From: CADEED01 sp039931065
GTDB taxonomy: Bacteria > Pseudomonadota > Gammaproteobacteria > Steroidobacterales > Steroidobacteraceae
Direction of reading: 5' to 3'
Length of the DNA: 64,000 nucleotides
NCBI GenBank assembly: GCA_039931065.1
Contig: JBDTSP010000009.1
Location: 62,001-126,000, forward strand
The notes below the pieces were generated by a model that searched no databases, was not told the DNA's origin, and was given only the letters and a program-made list of their open reading frames with translations. The position numbers and the translations under genes were made by a program. Positions 24,225-33,297 of the stretch are shown here, in pieces. Each line of letters starts with the position of its first letter. Within the stretch, counting starts at the first letter, position 1.

Positions 24225-26768
24225 ATGAGTTTTTTCACCAACATCCGGGCCGATCGGTTCATCACGGAGCTCAAGGAAGCGAAGGATGTGGCCGCTCCGC
24301 AGACACAAAAGGCCATCGCGAAACTTCGCGAGCTGGGGCCTGGCGCCATCGAACCGGTAACCGCCGCGCTGGTCGATGCGGACAAGATCGCGACCGTCGC
24401 CTACATCGAGGTGCTCACCCACCTCGTCAATCAGAAGACATTTCCCAAGTTCATCGAGTCGATGGTCACCGGCAGCCCGCGCGTGGTCGCGGGCGTCGCG
24501 TGGGCGCTCTCGAGCAGCCGTGCCTATCCACCGACGATGCTGCTCGATGCACTCGGCACCGAGGGGATCGCGAAGTCGGCCCTGCTCGATGTCATCACCG
24601 CGCATCGCGCGCGGTTGTCGGTGCGCGAAATCCTGGCGGCCGCGTACAAGCAGGAAGCCAACGAAAAAGCCGCGCTGTTCCGCATCCTCGGCGAGCTGGC
24701 AACCGACAACGATCTGCCGGAACTCGTGGGCCGGCTGAACGGCAAGGATCCGGTCGCGCGCCTGCACATCATCAACATCCTGTCGCGCTTCCCGAAACCG
24801 GAGGTTCAGCGCGCACTTCAGCAACAGCTCGGAGATACCAACAAGCTGGTGCGCGCCGCGACCTTGTCCGCCCTCGCCCGCATGGATGGCCCGATAGACA
24901 TCGAAAAGGTCTGCGCGCTGCTGCGCGATCCCGAGATCGACGTGCAGAACAAGGCCATCGACGTCGTCATCCGCGCCAACGATCCGGAGACGATCAAGTA
25001 CCTGATCCCGGTGCTCAAGGACGAAAACGAATACGCACGCCGCGCCGCGGTCGAAGTCCTCAACGAAATCGGCAACGCGAAGTCGGTGAAGGAACTGCTC
25101 GAAGCGGTTTCGGACGACGACTGGTGGGTGCGCAGCCGCGCCGCCGATGCGCTCGGCAAGATCGGCGGCCCCAAGGTGGTCGATGCCGTCCTGCAGCTGG
25201 TCGGCGACCAGGATGAAGACATCCGGCGCTCGGCGGTCGAAATCCTCAATCAGACCAAGGACGACCGCGCGGTCGGCCATCTGATCGAAGCCACCAAGGA
25301 CAAGGACTGGTGGGTCAGCGAACGCGCCGTCGACGCCCTGGCGGAAATCGGCAGCAAGCGTGCGGTACCGCGGCTGATCGAAATGCTCGAGACGACTCCC
25401 GCCAAGTCACTGCCGGTGGTCGTGCGTGCGCTGGGTCGCCTGGGCGACTACAAGGTAATCGATTCGGTCCTGCCGCTGCTGTCGCGGGAAGAAAAGGACA
25501 TCCGGCTCGAAGCCATCAATTCGCTCGCCAAGCTCGCGGACGAACGCCGGCTCGAGCACATCCGCGTCCAGATCCAGGCCCAGTCGTCGACCTCCGAACA
25601 AACCGTCGCGCAGGCGGCGTTGCGCGCCCTGTCGGATCTCGATTCACGCTTCTCGGTGAGCGGCTCGCGTCTCTCGTCCACGCAGAATCGTGGCCCCGAC
25701 ATCGCGCCCAGGGATCGCCCTGCGTCTGCCACGCAGGCGCCGGGCGCGGCACAGGGGGCACCGCCGCCGGCTCCGCCACCGCGTGCGCGCGTCGAAACCC
25801 CTCCCCCGCCTCGAGCGCCGGCCGCGGCGCAACCGGTCAGCGCGCAGACCGCCGCGCGTACGCAGCTGATGTCCGAGCAGGAAGTGCAGCGCGCCGTCAA
25901 AGAGGCGGAAAAGATGGCCGGGCCGCAGAAGCTCGACATCACGACTTTGAAGCCCGGCGACATCATCGAGGGCCGCTACAAATACGTCGAAAAGATTGGC
26001 AAGGGCGCGTTCGGCACCGTGCTGCTGATGGAAGACACGGTCGTCGACGAGCGGCTCATCCTCAAATTCCTGAATCCGAACGTCTCCGAAGACGAAGAGA
26101 TCATGAAGCGCTTCGTCCACGAGTTGCGGTACTCGCGCAAGATTACGCACCACAACGTCATCCGCATCTACGACTTCCTGTTCATCCAGGGCAACTACGC
26201 CATCTCGATGGAGTATTTCCCCTCGCATACGCTCGGCAGCGAAGTGGTCGGCGAGAAGCCGATGCCGTTGCAGCGCGCGCTTGGCTTCGGCATCGACATC
26301 TGCACCGGCATGGAAGTGGCGCACGCGGTCGGTATCGTGCATCGCGATCTCAAACCCGCGAACGTGCTGATCAACGCGGAAGGCTTGCTCAAGATCGTCG
26401 ACTTCGGTGTCGCCGCCGCGCAGCGCGAAGGCGACACGCAGCTGACCAAAACCGGCTACGTCATCGGTTCGCCCAAGTACATGGCGCCCGAGCAGATCCT
26501 CGGCAAGAAAGTCGACCAGCGCGCCGACGTTTACGCGCTCGGCGTGATCCTCTACGAAATCTTGTGCGGCGTGCCGCCGTACGCGCGCGGCGATCACATG
26601 TCGGTCATGTACCAGCACGTGCAGGGCAAGGCCCGGCCGCCGCGTGATATCAATCCGGGACTGCCCCCCGGATTGCCCGAAGTGATCATGCAGGCCATGT
26701 CGGTCGACAAAGAGAAGCGTTACCAGACCATGCCGCTGCTGCGCGACGCGCTCGAAAAATACCGCTGA
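24225..26768 (+). CDS. HEAT-repeat Ser/Thr protein kinase
   Basis: An 847-aa cytoplasmic protein. Residues about 1-480 are helical HEAT/PBS-lyase-type repeats, e.g. VRAATLSALARMD, YARRAAVEVLNEIGN and WWVRSRAADALGKIGG. A Pro/Ala-rich linker (about 490-560) follows. A complete eukaryotic-type kinase domain spans about 583-847: IGKGAFGTVLL, LILKFLN with the ATP-binding Lys, HRDLKPANVL (Asp708), DFGVAAA (Asp726) and SPKYMAPEQILG. There is no membrane helix or extracellular sensor, so the HEAT scaffold probably recruits substrate or signal. It lies 103 bases upstream of two PilT/PilU ATPases on the same strand, suggesting a role in type IV pilus retraction. Confidence 0.88.
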   Translation: MSFFTNIRADRFITELKEAKDVAAPQTQKAIAKLRELGPGAIEPVTAALVDADKIATVAYIEVLTHLVNQKTFPKFIESMVTGSPRVVAGVAWALSSSRAYPPTMLLDALGTEGIAKSALLDVITAHRARLSVREILAAAYKQEANEKAALFRILGELATDNDLPELVGRLNGKDPVARLHIINILSRFPKPEVQRALQQQLGDTNKLVRAATLSALARMDGPIDIEKVCALLRDPEIDVQNKAIDVVIRANDPETIKYLIPVLKDENEYARRAAVEVLNEIGNAKSVKELLEAVSDDDWWVRSRAADALGKIGGPKVVDAVLQLVGDQDEDIRRSAVEILNQTKDDRAVGHLIEATKDKDWWVSERAVDALAEIGSKRAVPRLIEMLETTPAKSLPVVVRALGRLGDYKVIDSVLPLLSREEKDIRLEAINSLAKLADERRLEHIRVQIQAQSSTSEQTVAQAALRALSDLDSRFSVSGSRLSSTQNRGPDIAPRDRPASATQAPGAAQGAPPPAPPPRARVETPPPPRAPAAAQPVSAQTAARTQLMSEQEVQRAVKEAEKMAGPQKLDITTLKPGDIIEGRYKYVEKIGKGAFGTVLLMEDTVVDERLILKFLNPNVSEDEEIMKRFVHELRYSRKITHHNVIRIYDFLFIQGNYAISMEYFPSHTLGSEVVGEKPMPLQRALGFGIDICTGMEVAHAVGIVHRDLKPANVLINAEGLLKIVDFGVAAAQREGDTQLTKTGYVIGSPKYMAPEQILGKKVDQRADVYALGVILYEILCGVPPYARGDHMSVMYQHVQGKARPPRDINPGLPPGLPEVIMQAMSVDKEKRYQTMPLLRDALEKYR

Positions 26769-26819
26769 TTGTCCCCATTGCTCGCGAAGAATCGCGCACT
26801 GCGTCACACTGGGCGCCCC

Positions 26820-26845
26820 GCTCACCGTCGCATGCTTGGGTGAGC
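26820..26845. other. Small hairpin in the leader of the pilT-like gene
   Basis: GCTCACC at 26820-26826 pairs with GGTGAGC at 26839-26845 around a 12-base loop, ending 26 bases before the TTG start. No T-run follows, so this is more likely a leader structure or protein site than a terminator. Confidence 0.25.
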
Positions 26846-26871
26846 TCCGAAAATCCAGAGGAATTAGCCGC

Positions 26872-27987
26872 TTGGCTCGCATAGACGCGTTTCTGAAGCT
26901 TGGCATGCAACAGGGTTGCTCCGACGTGCATCTCGCCGTCGGCGTGCCTCCCATGCTGCGCATGAACGGCGATCTCATGCCGATCAAATTCCGCGACGTC
27001 GGCGACGCGGAGCTCGAGAGTTACCTCACCGAGATCTTCACCAAGAATCAGCACGAGTATTTCGGCAAGGGCAACGACCTCGACTTCTCTTATGTGTCGG
27101 CCGATGGCGGCCGCTTCCGGGTCAACGTCTTCCGCAAGGAGACCGGCCTCGGCGCCACCTTCCGCGCGATCCCGCAGGACATCCCCAGCATCGACAAGCT
27201 GGCGCTGCCGCCGATCGTCAAGAAACTGTGCGACTACCACCAGGGCATGGTGCTGGTGACCGGCGCCACGGGTACCGGCAAATCGACCACACTCGCCGCG
27301 ATGATCGATCACCTCAACACCACACGCCGTCTCAACATCGTCTCGCTCGAAGATCCGATCGAGTTCGTCCACCGCAGCAAGTTGAGCCAGGTGATCCAGC
27401 GCGAACTCGGCACGCACATTCCGTCGTTCGCGGAGGGCGTACGCGCCGCGATGCGCGAAGACCCCGACGTCATCCTGGTCGGCGAGTTGCGCGACGCCGA
27501 AACGATTTCCATGGCGATGACCGCCGCCGAAACCGGCCACCTCGTCCTCGGTACCTTGCACACCACGTCGGCGTCCAAGACCATCGACCGCATCATCGAC
27601 GCGTTGCCCATCGAGGAACGCGAACAGACCAAGAGCTTCCTGTCGCAGAGCTTGTTGGCCGTGGTCACGCAGATCCTCGTCAAGACCGCCGATGCGCGTT
27701 CACGCAAGGCAATTTGCGAAACGCTGGTCATGACCCGCGCCGTCGCCAAGCTCATTCAGACCGACCAGACGCACCAGATTCCGAACCAGATCATGACCGG
27801 CAAGGATCTGGGAATGCAGCTCATGGACCAGGCCCTGCTCGGATCCCTGGCGCTGAAGGAAATCGACCCCGACGACGCGGTGACTTATGCCAGCGATCGC
27901 CGCGCGTTCCAGCGCTACGTGACGGACACGTCGCTGATGCCGAAGCTCGATGTCACCGCGCCGACCTCCCAGGCCGCTGGCGGGTAG
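26872..27987 (+). CDS. pilT: Type IV pilus retraction ATPase, PilT-like
   Basis: Hexameric secretion-type ATPase that disassembles type IV pili, 371 aa. Motifs: CSDVHLAVGVPPMLRMNGD, VLVTGATGTGKSTTLAAMI (Walker A), LEDPIEFVH (Asp box), AMREDPDVILVGELRDAETI (Walker B) and HLVLGTLHTTSASKTIDRI (His box). The TTG at 26872 is taken as start because it follows GAGGAATTAGCCGC and gives the expected N-terminus; an in-frame upstream start at 26836 would add 12 unlikely residues. It sits between the HEAT kinase and a second PilT/PilU paralogue. Confidence 0.9.
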   Translation: MARIDAFLKLGMQQGCSDVHLAVGVPPMLRMNGDLMPIKFRDVGDAELESYLTEIFTKNQHEYFGKGNDLDFSYVSADGGRFRVNVFRKETGLGATFRAIPQDIPSIDKLALPPIVKKLCDYHQGMVLVTGATGTGKSTTLAAMIDHLNTTRRLNIVSLEDPIEFVHRSKLSQVIQRELGTHIPSFAEGVRAAMREDPDVILVGELRDAETISMAMTAAETGHLVLGTLHTTSASKTIDRIIDALPIEEREQTKSFLSQSLLAVVTQILVKTADARSRKAICETLVMTRAVAKLIQTDQTHQIPNQIMTGKDLGMQLMDQALLGSLALKEIDPDDAVTYASDRRAFQRYVTDTSLMPKLDVTAPTSQAAGG

Positions 27988-27999
27988 TTAGAGATCGCC

Positions 28000-29061
28000 A
28001 TGCCCGCCATCGACGAATACCTGAAGCAGGTGCTCGAGAAAAAGGGTTCGGACCTGCATTTTCTCGCCGGCGATCCGCCGCGCATCCGCCTGTATGGCGA
28101 TCTGCAACCGCTGCGACCCGATCGGCTCGAGAAGGATTTCGTGCAGCAGACGTTGTACGAAATCATGCCGAAAACGGCGGTGAAGCGCTTCGAAGAACAC
28201 GATGGCGCCGACTTCGCCTACAACATGGGCGAGTACGGACGCTTCCGCGTGAACGTGATGCGCCAGCTGAATGGCATGGGCGCGGTGATGCGCGCCATTC
28301 CCTCACAGGCGCTGACGATGGAGCAGCTAAAGCTGCCACCGGCCATCCATACGTTGTGCCGTGCGAACAATGGCTTGATCCTGGTGACCGGGAAAACCGG
28401 TTCCGGCAAGTCGACGACGCTCGCCGCGATGATCGACGACATCAACAGCCGAACGAAAGGACACATCCTCACGATCGAGGATCCGATCGAGTTCGTCCAC
28501 CGGCGCAAACAATGCCTGATCAGCCAGCGCGAAGTCGGCGTGCACACCAAGGGGTTCGCGACCGCGCTGCAGTCGGGCTTGCGCGAGGACCCGGACGTCG
28601 TGCTGGTCGGCGAGTTGCGCGACTATGAAACCATCAGCATCGCGGTGACCGCGGCGGAGATGGGCATCCTGGTGATGGGCACCCTGCACACCAACGGCGC
28701 GGCGCCCACGGTCGACCGCATGGTCAACGTATTCCCGTCCGACAAACAAAGTCATGTGCGCACGATGTTGTCGACCTCCTTGCGCGGCGTGGTCTCCCAG
28801 CAGCTGCTGCAGAAGGCCGACAAAAGCGGCCGCGTGGCGGCGCTCGAGATACTCGTGAATACGCCGGCGGTATCGAACCTCATCCGCCAGGGCAAACTCG
28901 ATCAGCTCGAAACCACCATGCAGTCGGGCAGCCAGCACGGCATGCGCACCATGGACAGCGCGATCGAAGCATTGCTGAATCAACGGCTGATCACCGGCAA
29001 GGAAGCCTATAAAAAGGGCATCAGCAAGTCGAAGTTCGAGCCGGTTAAGGATCAGGGCTAA
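28000..29061 (+). CDS. pilU: PilT/PilU family retraction ATPase
   Basis: Second retraction ATPase, 353 aa, 12 bases downstream of the first. Motifs: GSDLHFLAGDPPRIRLYGDL, LILVTGKTGSGKSTTLAAMI, TIEDPIEFVHRRKQ, GLREDPDVVLVGELRDYETI and GTLHTNGAAPTVDRMV. In a tandem pair the second member is conventionally PilU, the accessory ATPase. Sequence alone does not settle which paralogue does the main work. It ends 57 bases before metG. Confidence 0.87.
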   Translation: MPAIDEYLKQVLEKKGSDLHFLAGDPPRIRLYGDLQPLRPDRLEKDFVQQTLYEIMPKTAVKRFEEHDGADFAYNMGEYGRFRVNVMRQLNGMGAVMRAIPSQALTMEQLKLPPAIHTLCRANNGLILVTGKTGSGKSTTLAAMIDDINSRTKGHILTIEDPIEFVHRRKQCLISQREVGVHTKGFATALQSGLREDPDVVLVGELRDYETISIAVTAAEMGILVMGTLHTNGAAPTVDRMVNVFPSDKQSHVRTMLSTSLRGVVSQQLLQKADKSGRVAALEILVNTPAVSNLIRQGKLDQLETTMQSGSQHGMRTMDSAIEALLNQRLITGKEAYKKGISKSKFEPVKDQG

Positions 29062-29084
29062 GACCAGATCGGCCCCGCGCCGTC

Positions 29085-29090
29085 TATACT
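29085..29090 (+). promoter_or_regulatory. Candidate -10 element for metG
   Basis: TATACT in CGTCTATACTTGCGG lies 29 bases before the metG ATG at 29119. A matching -35 is not obvious. Confidence 0.35.
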
Positions 29091-29118
29091 TGCGGCCCCT
29101 TTTCGGACCGCGGTTTCA

Positions 29119-31185
29119 ATGCCTCGCAAAATCCTGGTGACCAATGCGCTGCCCTATGCCAACGGCGCGCTGCATCTTGGTCACATCATCGAAGCCGTGC
29201 AGACCGACATCTGGGTGCGTTTCCAGCGCATGCAGGGTCACGACTGCATCTACGTGTGCGCGGAAGATACCCACGGCACCCCGGTGATGATCAAGGCGCA
29301 AGCCGAGGGCGTAACGCCCGAAGAGCTCATCGCCCGCATCGCGAAAGAACACCAGGCCGACTATCACGGCTTCCTGATCGGTCACGATCATTTCCATTCC
29401 ACGCATTCGCCCGAGAACAAGGCGATCACCGCGGACCTGTACGGCAAACTCAGGAAGGCCGGGCACATCACGACTCGCAGCGTGCGCCAGGCCTACGACG
29501 AGAAGGCCGGCATGTTCCTGCCCGATCGCTACGTGAAAGGTGAATGCCCGGTCTGCCACACGGCCGATCAGTACGGCGATTCCTGCGAGAACTGCGGCTC
29601 CACCTACACACCCGCGGAGCTGATCAATCCCGTTTCGACCATCAGCGGCACACCGCCGGTGTGGCGCGAGTCCGAGCACTACTTCTTCAAGCTCGGCGAT
29701 TTCGACCAGGTCTTGCGAGAGTGGTTAGACGGCGGCGGGGCGGGCCAGCCCGAAGTGCGCGCCAAGCTCGCGGAGTGGTTCAAGACCGGCCTGCAAGACT
29801 GGGACATCTCGCGCGACGCGCCATACTTCGGCTTCGAGATCCCGGACGCGCCCGGCAAGTATTTCTACGTGTGGTTCGACGCGCCCATCGGTTATCTCGG
29901 CAGCTTCAAGGCGTTGTGCGACAAACGCGGGCTCGATTACGACGAATACCTGAAAGCGGGCAGCACGACCGAGCTGTACCACTTCATCGGCAAGGACATC
30001 AGCTACTTCCACAACCTGTTCTGGCCCGCGGTATTGCATGGCTCTGGCTGCCGCAAACCGACCGCGGTGTTCGTGCACGGCTTCCTCACCATCAACGGCG
30101 CGAAGATGTCGAAGACACGCGGCACGTTCATCACCGCCAGCCGTTATCTCGAACTGCTGCCGCCCGAACCGTTGCGGTTCTATTTCGCGACCAAGCTGAG
30201 TGCCGCCGTCGACGACATCGACTTCAGTCTCGAGGATTTCGTCGCGCGCGTGAATTCAGACATCGTCGGCAAACTGGTGAACATCGCCAGCCGCTGCGCG
30301 GGGTTCATCCAGCGCGGCGGCGGCCGTCTCGCCGCCAAACTACCGGAACCGCAGTTGTACGAGGAGTTTGCGGCGTTGCGCGGCACGATCGCGGACCTGT
30401 ACGCGGCGCGCGATAATTCAGCGGCACTGCGCGGCATCATGGGCCTCGCGGATCGTGCCAATCAGTACGTGGATGCGAACAAACCCTGGGCACTGGCGAA
30501 GGACCCGGCGAAGGCCGCCGAAGTCCTGGCCGTGTGCACGCAGGGCATCAACCTGTTCCGCGTCCTCATGAGTTATCTCGCGCCGGTCATGCCGCAGATG
30601 GCCGGGAAGGCCGGCAAGTTCCTGAATATCTCGTTCGCCGAGTGGGAGTCGGCCGCCACGCCGTTGCTGGATCACCCGATCCAGCCGTACGAGCCGCTGG
30701 CCACGCGCCTCGACCCGAAAGTCGTCGCGCAGTTGATCGCCACGCCGCCGGCGGCCGAGAAGAAGGCCGAAGCGCAACCCGCCAAAAAGAAGAGCACCGA
30801 AGTGAATACACCCGCCGCCCCCGCTGCCGCCCCCGCTGCCGCCCCCACTGCCGCAGGCAAGGTCACGATCGGTGACTTCGCCAAGCTCGATCTGCGCATC
30901 GCGACCGTGCTGGATGCGAAGTTCGTGGAAGGTTCGGACAAACTACTGCAGCTGACGCTCGATATCGGCAGCGAGCAGCGCAACGTGTTCTCGGGGATTC
31001 GTTCGGCTTATGACCCGGCCAAGCTCGTCGGCCGCCAGGTCGTGATGATCGCGAATCTCGAGCCACGCAAGATGCGCTTCGGCGTGTCCGAAGGCATGGT
31101 GTTGTGCGCCAGCGGCGACGATGGCCCCTCGGTGTTCCTGCTCTCGCCCGATAACGGCGCGTTGCCGGGAATGAAGGTTACCTGA
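29119..31185 (+). CDS. metG: Methionyl-tRNA synthetase
   Basis: Class I synthetase, 688 aa. Signature 1 is ALPYANGALHLGHIIE (HLGH as the HIGH variant), the zinc knuckle is CPVCHTADQYGDSCENCGS, and signature 2 is NGAKMSKTRGTF. After the anticodon domain there is a low-complexity Ala/Pro linker (repeats of PAAA near residues 560-575). A C-terminal EMAP-II-like tRNA-binding domain follows (FAKLDLRIATVLDAKFVEG, then GSEQRNVFSGIRSAYDP). ATG 29119 fits the conserved N-terminus. The pyrD remnant begins four bases after its stop. Confidence 0.97.
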   Translation: MPRKILVTNALPYANGALHLGHIIEAVQTDIWVRFQRMQGHDCIYVCAEDTHGTPVMIKAQAEGVTPEELIARIAKEHQADYHGFLIGHDHFHSTHSPENKAITADLYGKLRKAGHITTRSVRQAYDEKAGMFLPDRYVKGECPVCHTADQYGDSCENCGSTYTPAELINPVSTISGTPPVWRESEHYFFKLGDFDQVLREWLDGGGAGQPEVRAKLAEWFKTGLQDWDISRDAPYFGFEIPDAPGKYFYVWFDAPIGYLGSFKALCDKRGLDYDEYLKAGSTTELYHFIGKDISYFHNLFWPAVLHGSGCRKPTAVFVHGFLTINGAKMSKTRGTFITASRYLELLPPEPLRFYFATKLSAAVDDIDFSLEDFVARVNSDIVGKLVNIASRCAGFIQRGGGRLAAKLPEPQLYEEFAALRGTIADLYAARDNSAALRGIMGLADRANQYVDANKPWALAKDPAKAAEVLAVCTQGINLFRVLMSYLAPVMPQMAGKAGKFLNISFAEWESAATPLLDHPIQPYEPLATRLDPKVVAQLIATPPAAEKKAEAQPAKKKSTEVNTPAAPAAAPAAAPTAAGKVTIGDFAKLDLRIATVLDAKFVEGSDKLLQLTLDIGSEQRNVFSGIRSAYDPAKLVGRQVVMIANLEPRKMRFGVSEGMVLCASGDDGPSVFLLSPDNGALPGMKVT

Positions 31186-31188
31186 ATC

Positions 31189-31505
31189 GTGGGCCTGCCG
31201 GCCGGCGCTGCCGCCACGCTCGCGCGTGCCGCGTTGCCGATGCTGCTGCGCATGGATCCGGAACGCGCGCATGCGCTGGCATTGCGCGGCCTGCAGCTGA
31301 TGAGACGCGCCTGGCCCGCTTCCGAAGTCGCAGCCGGACTCGGCGTCGAACTGTTCAATCTGCGTTTCGCCCATCCCGTCGGACTGGCCGCGGGATTCGA
31401 CAAGGACGGCGACTATCTCGATGCGTTGGGCGCCTGTATACAGGCTTCGTATATGGTGGCCCCGCGACACTCTCGGACATCCTGCGCGCGATGACTCGCT
31501 CATGA
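31189..31505 (+). pseudogene. pyrD: Dihydroorotate dehydrogenase (quinone), internal deletion
   Basis: From GTG 31189 the frame encodes the usual N-terminus of class-2 DHODH: LLRMDPERAHALALRGLQL, then LGVELFNLRFAHPVGLAAG and FDKDGDYLDALG. At about 31430 this breaks into a frame ending at 31494. In another frame, the family's C-terminus follows immediately: YTGFVYGGPATLSDILRAM and a stop at 31503-31505 that overlaps the rnfB ATG. About 240 central codons, with the FMN-binding and catalytic residues, are therefore missing and the ends are out of frame. The intact gene would have been coupled to rnfB. This locus cannot make an active enzyme; a copy elsewhere or an assembly collapse must be considered. 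Confidence 0.85.
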
Positions 31506-32059
31506 TCGCGGAAATTGCCGCCGCCGACATCGATGCATTGCTGCCGCAAACGCAATGCACGCGCTGTGGGTATACCGGCTGCATGCCTTACGCGGAAGCG
31601 ATCGCGCGCGGCGAAGCGCAGATCAATCAATGTCCGCCCGGCGGCACCGAGACCGTTATTGCGCTTGCGCAGCTGTTGGGCCAGGCGCCGCAGCAACTCA
31701 ATCGCGACAACGGTGTCGAGACCGCGCCCACCGTCGCATTCATCGATGAAGCCCGATGTATCGGCTGCACCAAGTGTCTGCCACCTTGCCCGGTCGATGC
31801 GATCTCCGGTGCACCGCGTCGCATGCACACGGTCATCGCGGAACTGTGCACGGGCTGCGAGCTGTGCGTCGCGCCCTGCCCGGTGGACTGCATCATCATG
31901 ATTCCGGTCTTGCAAGGCGTCTGGCCTACACTATCGCTGCCCGATTCCGACGACTCTCGCGAACGTTACGACGCTCACAACAAACGCGTCGCACGCCGCT
32001 CGGCGGAACGCGCCGCAACGCTTGCCGCCAAGAAACGCGGCGCCCGCCCGGCGCCGTGA
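31502..32059 (+). CDS. rnfB: RnfB-type ferredoxin domain protein
   Basis: A 185-aa iron-sulfur protein. An N-terminal 4Fe-4S domain (QTQCTRCGYTGCMPYAEAIA, then INQCPPGG) is followed by two ferredoxin motifs, CIGCTKCLPPCPVDAI and CTGCELCVAPCPVDCI. True RnfB/RsxB starts with a membrane anchor; here the start MIAEIAAADIDALLP is soluble and no rnfA, C, D, G or E gene is nearby. It may be an electron donor or maturation factor for the Fe-S enzyme encoded next (Nth). The ATG overlaps the pyrD remnant's stop. Confidence 0.85.
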   Translation: MIAEIAAADIDALLPQTQCTRCGYTGCMPYAEAIARGEAQINQCPPGGTETVIALAQLLGQAPQQLNRDNGVETAPTVAFIDEARCIGCTKCLPPCPVDAISGAPRRMHTVIAELCTGCELCVAPCPVDCIIMIPVLQGVWPTLSLPDSDDSRERYDAHNKRVARRSAERAATLAAKKRGARPAP

Positions 32060-32083
32060 AACCCTTGCGATGAAACCTCATCC

Positions 32084-32743
32084 ATGAATGCCGCCAAGCG
32101 CCGCGAGATCTTCGAACGCTTCCGCGCGGCCAATCCGCACCCGGCCACGGAGCTGGAATACCAATCGCCGTTCGAACTACTCGTTGCGGTGATCCTTTCC
32201 GCGCAGGCCACCGATAAAAGTGTGAACGCCGCCACGCGCAAGTTGTTTCCGGTGGCGCGAACACCTAGGGCAATCCAGAAATTGGGCGTCGATGGCCTCG
32301 CGGAATACATCCGCACCATCGGACTCTGGGCGGGCAAGGCGAAAAACATCATCGCCACCTGCGGAATCCTGCTCGAGCAACACGCGGGAGAAGTGCCGCC
32401 AAATCGCGACGCCCTGGAGAGTTTGCCCGGAGTCGGTCGCAAAACTGCGAACGTCGTCCTGAACACAATTTTCGGAGCGCCGACAATAGCGGTCGATACA
32501 CACATCTTCCGCGTCGCCAACCGCACGAGAATCGCCCCAGGCGCGACTCCACGCGCAGTGGAAGACGCGCTGATCAAGTTCACGCCCGGGGAATTCGCTC
32601 ATGAAGCTCATCACTGGCTCATCCTGCATGGCCGCTATACGTGCAAGGCACTGAAACCCGCATGTGCCCGGTGCCTAGTCAACGATATGTGCGAATACCC
32701 CTTGCGGCGCAAGATCATCGCGGCCGCGGGCACGACAGCATGA
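32084..32743 (+). CDS. nth: Endonuclease III
   Basis: DNA glycosylase/AP lyase for oxidised pyrimidines, 219 aa. Motifs: LLVAVILSAQATDKSVNAAT, the helix-hairpin-helix LPGVGRKTANVVLN with the catalytic Lys, VDTHIFRVANR with the catalytic Asp, and the C-terminal cluster CKALKPACARCLVNDMC (C-x6-C-x2-C-x5-C). Its stop overlaps the DUF1841 start by four bases. Confidence 0.97.
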   Translation: MNAAKRREIFERFRAANPHPATELEYQSPFELLVAVILSAQATDKSVNAATRKLFPVARTPRAIQKLGVDGLAEYIRTIGLWAGKAKNIIATCGILLEQHAGEVPPNRDALESLPGVGRKTANVVLNTIFGAPTIAVDTHIFRVANRTRIAPGATPRAVEDALIKFTPGEFAHEAHHWLILHGRYTCKALKPACARCLVNDMCEYPLRRKIIAAAGTTA

Positions 32744-33168
32744 TTTTCGCCGGGCAATCGCGCGACCAGCTGCGCGAGTCGTATCGCGCGGCATGGCGCA
32801 AATTCAAGGGCCAGCACACGCTCTCGCCGCTCGACAAGCAGATCGTCGCGATCATCTCGGAGCACCCGGAGTATCACGTCATCGTCGAATCGGCGGCCGC
32901 CGACCTCGCTAACTACTCACCGCGTTCGGGCCAGCTCAATCCGTGGCTGCACATGGGGCTGCACCTGGCCATCCGCGAACAGGTGGCGACCAATCGGCCG
33001 GCCGGGATCGCCGAGATCCACAAGAAACTCGCAACCAGCCTGGGCGGCGCTCACGAGGCCGAACATCGCATGCTGGAGACCCTCGCCGAGGCCCTGTGGG
33101 AAGCGCAGCGCGGTGGCAAGTCGCCCGACGAAAACGCCTATCTCGAGCGTCTTCGGACCCTCGCCTGA
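32740..33168 (+). CDS. DUF1841 family protein
   Basis: A 142-aa soluble protein of unknown function. It carries the conserved DUF1841 core: LSPLDKQIVAIISEHPEYH, then NPWLHMGLHLAIREQVATN and EAEHRMLETLAEALWEAQ. It starts at ATG 32740 within the nth stop (ATGA), an arrangement repeated in related genomes. Confidence 0.88.
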   Translation: MIFAGQSRDQLRESYRAAWRKFKGQHTLSPLDKQIVAIISEHPEYHVIVESAAADLANYSPRSGQLNPWLHMGLHLAIREQVATNRPAGIAEIHKKLATSLGGAHEAEHRMLETLAEALWEAQRGGKSPDENAYLERLRTLA

Positions 33169-33297
33169 AGGCTCCTGTGGCGCCCCTTGAATGGGTGCCT
33201 TCCGAAGTGTGAACCAGTACCCACTGCCGCAAGCCCCCGCGCTGCGACGCCAAATTCGCGGTCTACACTGGCCGCGCGCTTGTTTTTGAGGTTTCCG

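Noticed and set aside
30810..30860. Short tandem repeat CCGCTGCCGCC in metG as a mobile or VNTR element
   Set aside because: It encodes an Ala/Pro linker between domains and has only two to three imperfect units.
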